The notes below the pieces were generated by a model. The model worked only from the letters and a program-made list of their open reading frames with translations. It did no database searches and was not told the origin of the DNA. Position numbers and translations under genes: made by a program. Positions 22,828 through 34,500 of a stretch of DNA of 64,000 bases are shown piece after piece (within the stretch, counting starts at the first letter, position 1; each line of letters starts with the position of its first letter). The stretch is from the NCBI GenBank assembly GCA_002917075.1, contig NTMA01000002.1, positions 992,001 to 1,056,000 of the forward strand. Reading direction: 5' to 3'. This DNA comes from Hawksworthiomyces lignivorus (lineage: Eukaryota > Ascomycota > Sordariomycetes > Ophiostomatales > Ophiostomataceae).

Positions 22828-25612
22828 TCAGCCTGCTTCTGGCGTGGACGACCGCGACGAAGACTGGGACGACGAGTACGAAGACTGCTTGTCGTCGTTT
22901 CCGCGCGTGTCTGACACTCCCAGCGGAGCTGCCGCCGATAGGGGCTGCGCAGGCAGGGCGGCAGCCTGCGGCAGGGGTGGTGCGCCGCCGGCAGTAGTCG
23001 TTGATGCTGCTGCTGCTGCAGCCGCCGCTTGCGTATGAGGAGGCTGCGAGCCAGTTGCGGTGGCGGCGGCGGCTGCCTTGGCGGCGGCGTCGCGGGCTAG
23101 GCGCTGCTCGACCTTTTCGCGGTGGAAGCGGTTCTTGAGATGGACCTCGAAGTTGCCGACGGTCATCTCGGGCCCTGGGGTATAGAGCTTGCCCGGGCAG
23201 TCGTGGCAGCGGATGCGCGGCAGGTACCAGAACTTGTAGTTCTCGAGGGGCTCGCCGGCGCTGGGGGCGGGCACCAGCTGCTCGTCGCGGAAGACGCTAT
23301 AGCGCATGACGCCCTCGAACGAGTCTTTGGGGTAGTTGCGGTCGCGCAGGCGCTGCAGGGCGTCCAGCAGCCACTGGGGCGGTGGAGGCTGGAGAGAAGG
23401 AAAAATATTGTCAGCAAGCTGAGGTCGCATATGTGAGACAAAGAAAAGAGACGCAAAAAAGAGTACAACTTACTGCAGGTGGCGCGTCGGCTTCGGACGC
23501 GGGCGGCGGTGGCGCTGGCAGCCGGCCCAGATGGCCGTGCGGGACAGAGGACCGCGACGGCGCCAGCGCGTGCTTACCGGACGGCGTCGTGGGCGGCACG
23601 CTCCCGGTGCTGCTCCCTGCGCGGCCGTGTCCTTGCGGGGTGCTAGCGGCGGCGCCGCCGCTACCGCCGCCGAGCTGAGCAGGCGCCTGGAGCCGCTGGT
23701 GGCTCGAAGAGGGCGTCTGCGAGCCCGGCTCGCCAGCCGCCGCCGCGCCGCCCGGCGGGCGGCTCTTGAGGTCGCGCAGCAGCTTCCGCAGCCGGTCCTT
23801 GGACACCTTGAAGGTGACGAGGAGCTGGACGGGCGCAGCGGCGGCGGGAGCAGGCGGCTCGTCGACCGAGTCCTCGCGCAGGTCGCGGGTGGCGCCGCGG
23901 CGGCCCACGCGCGACTCGTGGTGGTGGATGGTGCCGGCGGCGCTGGCCTCGGGGGTCTCGGAGCGGCCGAGGTTGGCCATGCGCTGCTGGGCGGCGGAGG
24001 CGGCGCCGCGCATGCCGCGGGTGCGAGCGGTGCCGCCGGTGGCGGCCAGCTGCTGCTGCGATATGGAGGGCGAGTCGGGCGACGAGTCGTCGCTCTCCTC
24101 CGAGTCGGACAGAACGTCGCCGTCGCGGCCGCGGCCGCGGCGACCAGTGCCGACGGGCCCGGCGGCGCGCTTGTAGAGGCGGCTCTCATCGACGTCGGTG
24201 GCGGCGCCCGGCAGCACGGACGAGACGATCAAGGTGCGGATGGTGCGCTGGCGGTCCTTGAGGTCGGGCAGGATGGGCCCGCCGCGGCGGTTGACGGAGC
24301 GCTTCTGGCGGCGCTGCTCGCGCGAGAAGGTGAGCTCGTTGCGCTCGAGCTCGGCCTCACTCAGCTCGTACAGGTAGGGGGCGTACTCCTTGGCCTGCTG
24401 CTGGGGCCGGAAGACGGCAGGCAGCGGCGAGGGCAGGAAGGCGGCGACCAGGTCTGGGTCTTCGATGGGCCGGCCGTCGAAGGGGTGGCCGATGCTGTAG
24501 AGGCCGCGGGTGAAGAGCTGGGTCTGCTCGCGGATGCAGTGGGCGATGGCGGTGGTGAACTCGCCCGACAGGGAGAGGTCACGGGCCATGGCGGCGGCGA
24601 ACTCCTCGGGCGAGTTCTGGGGGTTATTGATCTCCCACTCGAACTGGTCGACCAGGGTGTGCTGGCCGATGGTGATGTTGAGCTTGATGAGGATGCGCAT
24701 CTCGTCGTTCTTGTAGGCGGAGTAGGGCAGCTCCGGGTCGAGGGCGTCCTCGTCGGAGTAGACTAAGGGGTAAAAGTCGCCCAGCTGCTCGTGGATCTGC
24801 TGGCAGACCTGCTCGTATACCTGGTTCGAGACGGGCGGACGCAGGCCCAGGTCCTCGATGAGCTGCGTCGAGAACAGCTCGGGGGCGACGAGGCGGTCGT
24901 GCAGGTTCCAGGTGAAGGTGTCGCGCAGCTTGATCTTGTCCCACTCGATGTCGAGGCGGATGGGCACCAGCTCCTCGTGCTGCTCGGCCTGCTGAGCCAT
25001 GTCCTTGCGGCTGTATTTCAGCGGCGGCGTCTGCCGCTTGCCGGGGCGCATCTTCTGCGTCGGATACAAGATGCGCGACGGGCCGTTGGTCTCGGTGTAG
25101 CCGTTGCCCAGGCCGACGTAGCCCTCGCCGTAGATGTGGCGGGCGGGGAACCACTGGCGGTAGTCGGTGCGCAGCTTGCGGTAGTCCTCGCTGTACATGT
25201 GCAGGTTGCGGAAGTCTTTCTGCATCTGCACCTGGGCGGCTTGTAGGGCGGCGGAGTGGAGGCCATCGTGTGTTAGATAGCGCTCGACGAGGATCTGGTT
25301 GAATGTGTCTTTGTCGCGGCCGGCCGGCCTGGTTGATGTCGATGGCGCGGCGCCAGGTGTTGATCTGGAGGAGGAGGCTGGATTTGAAGATGGCGCGGCG
25401 CCTGAGCTGGCTGGCGCGGCAGCAGCAGCGGCGGCGGCGGAGGGAGATGCTGTGGACGCTGGTGCCGCGGAGCCTGATGCCGGATTTGCAGCAGAGGCAG
25501 AGGACTCGCCGTGTGGAGAAGAGGTGGAGGCAGAGGAGGACGAAGCATGGGCAGCATTGGACGCTGTCGACGCGACTGGTGGCGGCGCAGTCGCCGCCGG
25601 AGGGACGGACAT
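22828..25612 (-). CDS. Snf5/Sfh1 family chromatin-remodelling subunit
   Basis: Exons 25612-23474 and 23388-22828 join in phase 0 to 899 aa. The intron (GTAAGT..CAG, 84 nt) has a TGCTGAC-type branch site. An Ala/Ser/Pro-rich N-terminus is followed by a conserved block at about 100-215 (DTFNQILVERYLTHDGLHSA, YRQWFPARHIYGEGYVGLG). The two SNF5 repeats come next: about 217-260 (RLDIEWDKIKLRDTFTWNL) and about 302-375 (RILIKLNITIGQHTLVDQF). The C-terminal part carries C774-x2-C777-x18-H796-x5-H802, a zinc-finger-like pattern in a block starting PPPPQWLLDAL. The protein should be a core nuclear subunit of SWI/SNF or RSC, contacting the nucleosome acidic patch. I cannot tell Snf5 from Sfh1 by eye. 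Runs of Ala, Gln and Ser tail off both ends. Confidence 0.93.
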
Positions 25613-26523
25613 TGGCGCGCGCGGAGGTGCCGTCGCCGTGGCAGCGACGACGACAATGACCGGCGAGGATGCAGACGAAGCCGGAGGAGGGAAGGAGAGT
25701 GAGATGGAGAAGGAAGAGACGAAGAGAAGCGCCGCGATGATGGAGAGATAGGTGTGATCAGGTACCGGGGGGGGTGTACTGTATGTGTGGCTGGATTTTC
25801 GTGAATGGGGGCGTTTTGATGGGATGGGGGACTTTTCGCTGGCTGGCTAGCAAAAGGAAAGAAAGAATCGCGGTCGGTCGATGGTAGTTTCCCTTTCTCA
25901 CTGCAGATGCGACGAATCAGGGGCTGGCCTTGTTGTTTGTGGGGAAAAAAGGAGATGCTGTATCGGTACTTGCAGACAGGCGGGGTTCTTTTAATATCAA
26001 AATGTATCCGGTACAAATGCCATCTGGACAATTTGGATATTAGTAAACTACTTTTTTTCGGCAAGAAGTATCTACGAAGAAACAAGTATTCACCTAACAC
26101 AAGCACAAGCCAGCAGAACGCGCCTTCTCTCATGGGCAGACCATGTAGAATTGGACAGGAGCTCTCCTCTCTCTTACTCGCTCCTGCCTCCAGGGCTTGT
26201 CTAAAGAACACAAACAGCACAAACAGCACAAACAGCACAACGAGCACAAAAATTTCCCCGCCAAAAACTTCGACAGCGGCCAGCCAAAATGAATATTGGC
26301 CCTTATTGTGCTTAATTTCCCCTTCCATCGAAAAAAACTGCTGCCCTCCAGCGCCCAAAGCTGCCAATTCTGTTACTTGCATCTGCTATTGATTCCCCTC
26401 CTTTCACCTCCCCCCCCCCTTCCTTTCAACTGAAAAGCTTTGCTGACAAGGCTTTTCTTTTTTCTTCGTTTACTTCTTCTATTGCTTTTATATTTCAGCT
26501 CCTCCTTGGACAAATTCGACAAA
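25613..26523. promoter_or_regulatory. divergent promoter of Snf5-type gene and Ebp1-type gene
   Basis: A 0.9-kb head-to-head interval. It contains three perfect tandem copies of CACAAACAG (26209-26235) followed by a degenerate fourth, and C-rich (26405-26420) and T-rich (26455-26500) tracts just ahead of the plus-strand ATG. I saw no convincing gene; the frame extending upstream from the Snf5-type gene on the minus strand is a different frame with low-complexity composition. Confidence 0.6.
26209..26235. repeat. 3 x 9-bp tandem repeat
   Basis: Three perfect copies of CACAAACAG followed by the degenerate unit CACAACGAG. The array is in the divergent promoter, about 290 bases upstream of the Ebp1-type ATG. 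Any regulatory role is unknown. Confidence 0.8.
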
Positions 26524-28294
26524 ATGGCGACCGAAGAAAAGGAAATCGGTCAGTACTTTTGCTCCAGTGTCGTGTTATTGCTTTTGGCGGGGTTTTTGGT
26601 GCCATTGCTTCTTCTCTTACAAGCTTGTGGTGCCCATCTGGCTGGTGCTCAGCAGGTCGCGTGCTGCTCGTAGAAGACCGAAGGAACCAAGATCTGGATT
26701 TCTGCTGTTGGTGAAAGAGGATCGAAAACTATGGAGGCAGGAAGGGCTTTGTTTCCGTCTGTCCAAACGCGCGAGAGGGGGAGGGGAGCATTCACGTCAC
26801 TTGGAAGATCACGTACTGACTGGCCACCTCCACAGACTACACCCTCAACAACCCCGACACGCTGACCAAGTACAAGTCGGCTGCCCAGATCTCCGAGAAG
26901 GTCTTGGCTGCTGTGTCAAGCCTTTGTGTTGCGGGTGCCAAGATTGTCGACATCTGCGAGCAGGGTGACAAGCTCATTGAGGAGGAGTTGGGCAAGGTGT
27001 ACCGGGGCAAGAAAGTGAACAAGGGTGAGTTTTTTTTTTGGTCTTCTTTTTGAAGAGATCGAAGGGTGGCCAGACCCGTGCGTCCGATAACACGAGTGCT
27101 GACTATTTCTCCCCCCTGGGGCAGGCTTCTCACACCCTACCACCGTCTCCCCGAGCTCCTATATCACGCCATACACGCCGCTGAAGTCGGATGAGAGCGA
27201 GGCGTCGACCGAGCTCAAGGAGGGCGAGGCTGTGAAAATCCAGCTGGGTGCGCAGATTGATGGCTTCGGCTCCATCGTGTGCGACACGATCCTGGTGCCG
27301 TCTGCCGCTGGCAAGGCTGCCGACGCCGTCGTCACCGGCCGGGAGGCCGACCTGCTACTGGCCACCCACTTTGCCAACGAGCTGCTCCTGCGGCTGATGC
27401 TGCCCCCTGGCCTGCTGGCGTCGGGCACAGACGAGGAGAAGGCCAAGGCCGCCGCCGCAAAGCCGCTGCCGCAGAGCAAGATCACGGCGCTTCTGGAGAA
27501 GGTCGTCAAGACCTTTGACACGGCCCTGGTCGAGAACACCACGTCGTGGCTGTTCGAGCACAACGAGATCGAGGGCAAGAAGAAGATCATCCTGGCACCC
27601 GGCGAGGGCGCCAAGGGCGAGGGCAGCCCCGAGGTCGGCGAGGTGTGGGGCGTTGAGATCGGCGTGAGCCTGGGCGCCGGCAAGGTCAAGCAGCTGGAGC
27701 AGCGCGCCACCCTGCACCGCCGCACCACACAGACCTACGGCCTAAAGCGCCCCACGTCGCGCAAGATCTACTCCGAGGTCCAGAAGAAGTTTGGCCTCTT
27801 CCCCTTCAGCCTGCGGCAGCTCGACGACGAGCGCGACGCCAAGTCCGGCGTCGTCGAGTGCGTGCGCGGCAACGTCTTCCGCCAGTATGAGCTGGTCGCC
27901 GACAAGGACAACGCCCCTGTGGCTCGCCTCCTGACTACCATTGGTAAGTGTCTCCCCTCTTCTCCCTCTTTTTTGTTTTTTTATTTTTATTTTTTATCTT
28001 TTTGTCCTTTTCCACGGATATACATGCAGTTTTTTCCTTCTTTCAAAAGCTAACACCCGTCCAGCCATCACCAAGAACGGCATTACCAAGCTCGGCAGTG
28101 CCCCTCCTCTGGACCTGAGCAAGGTCAAGTCAGACAAGAAGATCACTGACGAGGAGATCCTGAAGATCCTGGAGCAGCCGCTGGCGAGGAACACAGGCTC
28201 CAAGAGCAAGAACAAGAAGAAGAAGAAGCCGGCCAAGAAGGCGGCTGCTAAGGCCGACGATGACGAGGATGATGATGAGGAGAGCGACGAGTAA
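26524..28294 (+). CDS. Ebp1/PA2G4 family, methionine-aminopeptidase-like protein
   Basis: Exons 26524-26548, 26836-27024, 27125-27943 and 28065-28294 join in frame to 420 aa. Exon 1 encodes only eight full codons and intron 1 is 287 nt. The fold is the M24 'pita-bread' type: DYTLNNPDTLTKYKSAA and AAVSSLCVAGAKIVDICEQG at the start, FSHPTTVSPSSYITPYTP near 75, GEAVKIQLGAQIDGFGSIVC near 105. The position equivalent to the first metal-binding Asp of aminopeptidases appears as Gln (KIQLG), consistent with this family lacking peptidase activity. A Lys-rich then acidic tail (KNKKKKKPAKKAA, DDDEDDDEESDE) follows, suiting RNA or ribosome binding. Homologues include mammalian Ebp1, a ribosome-associated growth regulator, and the S. 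pombe curved-DNA-binding protein. The exact role here is inferred. Confidence 0.94.
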
Positions 28295-31200
28295 AAGAAG
28301 AGAGAACTGAAAGAAAAAAAAAGTTTATTTTGTCTTGGAATATCCTTCATGAGTGATCTAAATTACGCTTTTGTCATAGTGAGATGGTCACAGATTTTCA
28401 GTTTTTGGGGCGAGAGAAGAGGGAACGGCGAAGGACTCCTAAAGAAAGGAGAGCCGGAAAAAAAAAACTAGAAAACAAGTCTGGCCTGGCCTCGTGTTGA
28501 TTTTGTGCGTTGCTTGTTTGTCGTCTTCTTTTTTGGTCTCTTCTCACCGCACCACTTGACACATCTATCCGCGCATCCACATGGCCAGGCTAAGCACCCA
28601 CACAAGCACATTTCATACAGACGCACCTTCTCCGTACAACCAATATTATATCTTTCTCTCTCCTCTCTAATTGCATGCCTTAATTCCTGTGCCCCTTTTC
28701 GGCTGTTGACCGGCTCAGCAGCCCGTCCTAGACGTTATCCGCTGCAAAGACACGTAGATGAGCAGAAACAATAGTATTTATTATCATGCACAGTTCTTTT
28801 TGGGCATCTCCCGACCTGCTGTTGTCCACTGCCCCACCCTCTTTCCTTCGAGTAACGGAATCAGTTCGCAGGGGGCTAAGGAGAGGAGACAAAGAAAGAG
28901 AGACAATGAATTGCGATTATTGAAGAAACCGCCCCAAAAAAGAGACAGGGGTGTGTTTTATTTCGGTGCCCCATCCTCTTAGCAAATCCTCTACCAGCCA
29001 CATTAAAGACAGGCATAAATACGACTCGAGCCTTTCTCTACGCGGAGGACGGAGTAAGCACAAACGAATGGTGAAATGACCTGGAACAAGGAGGCACCAA
29101 AAGATATGCAAGAACAGGCTTCGGAAGAGACAAGACACTCTGAGTTTGTTGTGTGCTGTCTCCTGACCTTGCAGCGGAGTCTCCTGAGTGCTCTGTACGA
29201 GTAGCTGTCGAGCTGTCGTCTTACGGATGGAAAAGGGGAATAGAAAGGAAACGTGGATTGGATGTAACATGTGAAGGATGGAAAACAGGTGGTTTCCAGC
29301 CTCTCGACATGCTTTTCTATGGCCGGCGGTGATACAGACGAGGCTCACAGATAGAGAGAGATTGAGAGATAGAGGAAGCGGAGAGGAGAAGAGGGGGACA
29401 CTAGGACGAGAATCAAAGGGGACAGGGCACGAAGAACAAGAAATGATATAGACTGGACAAGGCAGCAGCTGGTGAGCTGCGTCACCCCGAATGACAAAAG
29501 TCTCGCTTTTGGGGGGACCTTCCCACGAGCAACAGAGACGGTGGTGACACACCCAGTCGAGAAATATCCAATATGCGCGAAAGGGGGAGCAAGAAATTAG
29601 CAACTGAGGGAGGAAATGATATGTGCGCTTGTGGTTCGCCTGGCTTGGTTTGAGAGGACAGGAAAAGATGGCCGAGACGGTGATCTGTGATTGATTACAG
29701 AGAGGAGCAAGAACCGTAAGAGAAGATGGGAAATATAGATATCTATCGAGGCACGATGATATGCCCTTTTTTTTCTCTGCTTTCTGGACTCCTCCGGCCT
29801 GTGCTTCCCTTGTTTTCGTTCTTTTTCTCATTTTTTCCCCTGTATAATTCAAATCTCGTTATTAAAGGGGGGACGGTCAATGGTGGATTTATTCGCACGT
29901 TGTGCCTTTTTTCCAAGAATTATTTTTCTCTGGCCCCTTTCCCCCTGGTCGTGAATCAACAGCAGCACAAAAAGAGAATGAGCGAAATGGAGCAGCACAG
30001 AACTGCAAGCTACCTATTGTCACATAAGGGAAGAAACGGTAGCCGAAGGACAAGAATTCCCCAAGCTGGTTATTTTCGTAGGGTTCCCTTAGAAATCAAA
30101 GAGACGCAAATCAAAGACAAATCAAATCAAAAATCAAGCCACGAGAAAGTCCGCACTGCAGCCCGAATGGAACGGGATGGTCGTCATGAATGACACTAAC
30201 CTTTCACACATACGTACGTAGATTTCGGGTGGAATGGGGGGAAAATGCCTAGCTTTGCCTTGTTGGGTCTTATACGTGTATTACTCGTAGCTTCAGAGAT
30301 CTTTTTTGGTTCTGCATGTTATTATTATTGTGCCGATGATTGTGTGGGTGGCAATCTCTGGCCTCTGCCTTTTTCTCTCACTCTTGTCTCTTTTCTATTC
30401 TCTTTCTTTCCCTCCTCTCTCTCTATATCTTGTCTCGTCTTGCTCGCTTTTCCCCTAATTTCTATTTACTTGGCCTGGAAATTTCTCTCGTCTGTCATGT
30501 GAGTCGAACAGTAGCGGATCTCGTTACTTACTGTGCACAGAGCTGTCCAGATCAGCGTGCCCCAAGCCAGCTTACACCAATCCCGCTGGCGGCGGCATCT
30601 ATAGCGACCTTGGCAGATTTGCCCAGGGCTGTTAGCGTGTTAGCAAGGTGTTGCAGTAGGCCTGCCTTAGGGGGGTCTCGACTCCTCTCCTCCCTTTGCT
30701 CTCCAATCAGTGCCCGTACAGTCCTATCTTTGCACTATCTTTTCTCCATTCTTGCCGTCCTTCTCTCCCTCTCTCTTTCATCGCTCCCCTCTCTTCCCCA
30801 ATACGCGACGACAAACCACGGCCTCTTGTGCTATTTGTTCGTGGCCTCACGTCGGTGTAAGTGCCTGTTGAGCAATTTGCCTATTTGTTTGTTTGTCTTT
30901 TGAATTTTACAAAATTATTCTAATTACCATTTTTAGAATTATTATTTCTCAATCAAGAAGGCGCTGGCGACAAGCGAGTGCCGCGTGTATTTCGCATTAG
31001 CAGGGAAGGAGCTCTCGTCGTTGCACCTCCTTGTTTTTTCTCGCCCTTTTCCCGCTCCTCTCGACTTCTTCGCTTTTGGCCTACCACCACAAACCACCAA
31101 CCACAACCATTCTGCACCACCGCCACGATTTTCAATTTCGTCTTGTTTCTCTTATTCAGACGCCTTTCTCTGGTACTTTTCTCTTTTGCCGTCTCTGAGC

Positions 31201-31521
31201 GGATTGAAAAATCAAACGACTAGCATTTTCACAGGCTGACGATCCAGAAATTCAAAGGACAGGGGTGGTCCGGCAGAAAGGGGGAGACGAAAAAAAAAGT
31301 GACCGCGGGTACGAAGACGGCCGCGGCAGCTGAGAGAGACCGGAGGGGGGCGTGCAAAGCGGCGAATTGAAGGAAAAAAGAAGAAGAGGGAAACGAGAAG
31401 CAAAGGAGAAGAGAGGAATCCGAGAAGCGGAGAGTGAGAGACCTCTCCCAGCTTCTCCTCTTTTCCTTTCCCTTACAACTTTTCCACCCCCGCAGTCCGC
31501 AGCTTGACACGCCCGCCGACC
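28295..31521. other. 3.2-kb intergenic region upstream of the Rco1-like gene
   Basis: No gene is convincing. A 311-codon minus-strand frame at 28917-29852 has no family signature and unlikely composition. C/T-rich tracts on the + strand at about 30360-30470 and 30725-30800 mark the likely promoter of the Rco1-like gene, with a long leader up to the ATG at 31522. 31260-31440 is purine-rich. I see no tRNA or rRNA. Confidence 0.55.
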
Positions 31522-34500
31522 ATGCCGCCCACGATTTCCCTAAACACTCGAGCGACTCGTTCGCGATTTTCTAGCCCGCAGCAGAATGCTGGCGGCACGA
31601 CGGACTCGACCGGACCGAGCGGGAGCGGGCCTAATACCGCCAGTCGAACCGGAGGCACCTCAAACAACAGCAGCTCGAAGCTTCAGAGCGGCGGCACAAA
31701 CGCCCAGAGAGCCTTGATGGCGCGCTGGCTTGAGCCGCCCGTACAAAATAAGTCGAGCTTCGAGGAGGCCGGCTTTCACCGACACGGCGTGTTCGAAGGC
31801 ATGGCCCCGCTGGGTTCCCTACCCAAGGCAGGGAATGTGGCGAAGCGAATGAGCAATCTCTTGGAGGAAAAGCTCTACCATGATACGTCATCCCACAATA
31901 ACCGCCTGAGCCAAAAGCAGCAGCAGCAGCTCCAGAAGCAGAAAGAACAACAACTGCGGCAGCAAAGGGCAGAAGATGATGACGAGCAGCGTTCGCAGCA
32001 GGAGATGGAAGAGCAGGATATGGAAGAGGAACACTCGCAGGCGGAGCCACAGCAACAGCAGGAAGATGAAGACAAAGGGCAACCGCGGAGCGAGCGATTT
32101 CGCCGGCAAACGTCGCTAGAGGGCATGTCTGGGGACACATCAGAAGACGAAAACGAAGAAGATGATATGGAAGTCGACGAAGAGAGCGGCGGAGATGACA
32201 AAGCAGCGGATGAAGAAGGCGCCGTGGACCAGGACGAAGACGAGCATAAAGATAAGCAACCAAGACGGCGAGAGTCACAACAGCCACAGGCTCAGCAGCA
32301 AAAGCCCGTGTCACAGTCCAAAAAGATTATTCTCAAGCTTCCAAGCTCGGTCAAGCCGACCCCAGCACCACCAGCTGCGGAGCCAGAAGCAGTCTACGAC
32401 GAAGGGACCGATGCGGATAAAGAGGATAGCGACGATGACGTGGACACGAGCACCATTACACCCAGCGGCAAGGCTGTTGGTCGTCACCATAAAGTGGGAA
32501 ATGTTCGGAGTCCCGTCAGCGGTCGCCGCAGCGTTATCATCGGACCTAGACGGAGTGCCTCGTCTCGCCAGAGTGTGGTAACAACCACCGACGGTGACGG
32601 CGCTGCCCTGAAACAGGTGGGCCGTCGTAGCAGCTTAGCTGTCCGAGATAGTGATGAACATGACGACGCCTCGGCCGAGGAGGAGCAGAGCAGTCCTGAC
32701 GGTGATGAGCCTACTGCAGTTACACCTCCGCCTAGTGCTGCACAGCAGCGATCTCTCACTAAAAAAGAAAAGCAGCTGCAGAAGCCAAAACGGCCGGTTG
32801 GCCGTCCTCGTTCCCGGCGGTCGATTGCTGCCCAGAACCGGGCACTGAAAGCCAAGGCGGCTGCTGAAGCTGCTGAAGCTGCCGAAGCCGCCGAAGCCGC
32901 CGGGGCTGCTGAAGCTGTGAATGTGTTTGAGGCGGAAGCCAAGGCTGAACCCAAGGCCGAAGCTGAAGCTGAAACTGAGGCTGTCGCGACAGCAAAAGAT
33001 GATACAAGACACGATGAAAGCAGCAAGAAGCCTGATGCCACTGTCTTTGGAAACCAGGCGAACCCAATCGATGAGGTCGGAGATACTGACGAGACAGATA
33101 GTGCTGATGACGAATCTGGATTCGAATCGGACACTGGTGTGACACCCACGTTGTCTCGTTTTTATGATTTCAAGCGGCCACGGTCAGACAGCAACGCAAC
33201 TGTCGTGAACAAGGAAGTCACTGATAAGGTGGTGGAAATCGCTGTGGATGAAGCCTTGCGTCACTACCGCTATCCTACGGCCTGGGCCCTGCGCACTCTG
33301 TACGACGAGCGATCATGCAACCAGAATTTTCTTGCCATGGTCGAGGATGTATTTCAGCAGACAGCCGACCAGGAAACGCTGGAGACATTTGCGCACATGA
33401 TTCACGAGAAAAAGAAAGAAGGGAAAAAGGACAACAAAGGCTGCTACTACTTTGTGCCTCCTGGCACAGACAGCGACTCTACTCCCCATGAGCCCAAGCC
33501 GGCGCCGTATGCCCATCTCGTTACGCTCGATCTGCGCGGGCTAATGGGCGCAAGCGCCAGCAGCGATGCCAGTGCCAGTGCTGGTACCGATGCTAATGTT
33601 GATGTGCATGTGAGCAAGAGAGTGAAGCTGACGGATTCAGCCGACGCGCCATTTTCTCTGCCTCCTGTTTTTACGACTACTTCTGCATCTGTTCTTGGCT
33701 CTGCCTCAGTCTCTACGCCTACGAACGCGCCTGCGCGATTTGGAGTGCCAACCTCGTCGGCCCGTGCTAGTGGCAGTGAGCCTCTTGCTGCTGAAGAAGA
33801 GAGTCGCGCGAAGAGCACATCAGCTGCGCCTGGTGGCAGCAGCGACGGCAGCGACAAGACAAGCGAACAAATCGCTGGGACGCCTGTTAAGCCACAGAAA
33901 ACGATCAAGACTCCCACCAAGGCAGCCGCGTCGCCAAAGACTCCCACCAAACCAAAAACACCCAGCAAAACGCCTCACAAAACACCAGGCAGCAAGCAAA
34001 AATCGGTAGCTGGTAGACTGAGTAGCGGTCGCGGCAAGATGTCGGCTAGCAAACATAGCGCCACTGGCCCAGCGACCCCGTCGCAGCGGCGCCGCCTTCG
34101 CAACCGTGCAAGCTCGGTAGCCAGCTCAATCTCGTCGCTCTCGTCCGCCATGTCACTATCACCTCCGGGCAAAGTCGCTGGAGAAGACAGCGGCAATGAG
34201 ACGGTTGACGGCGAAGTCACTGAGGAAGAAGCACAAGCTGCGGCCAGTGACGGTGACAACGGCGGGAGCAAAGCGCGCAAGGCGGGCAAGGCGGGCAAGG
34301 CACGCAAAGGGAGCAAAACAGCTCCGGTCAGCGATAGCGATCAAGATGCCGGAAAGAATGCACGCAATGCGAACGAAGCCAAAGCTGAGACTTCTGCCCG
34401 ACGCAATCGACGGACAGGGGCGGGGGCTGATCCCCGTCGCAAAGCAGCACCAACAACAGTGGTAAAGGTCGGATCGGGTAGGGGTGGGCGAAGGCGAGGA

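Noticed and set aside
23531..24766. 411-codon plus-strand frame antisense to the Snf5-type gene
   Set aside because: Val/Leu/Gly/Ala-rich shadow of a GC-rich gene; the minus strand encodes clear SNF5 repeats.
25273..26382. 369-codon minus-strand frame overlapping the Snf5-type start and promoter
   Set aside because: It overlaps the true coding start in another frame and becomes Arg/Ser/Pro low complexity; no family features.
28917..29852. 311-codon minus-strand frame in the 28-31 kb gap
   Set aside because: No ordered blocks, patchy composition following purine/pyrimidine tracts, no splice or promoter context.
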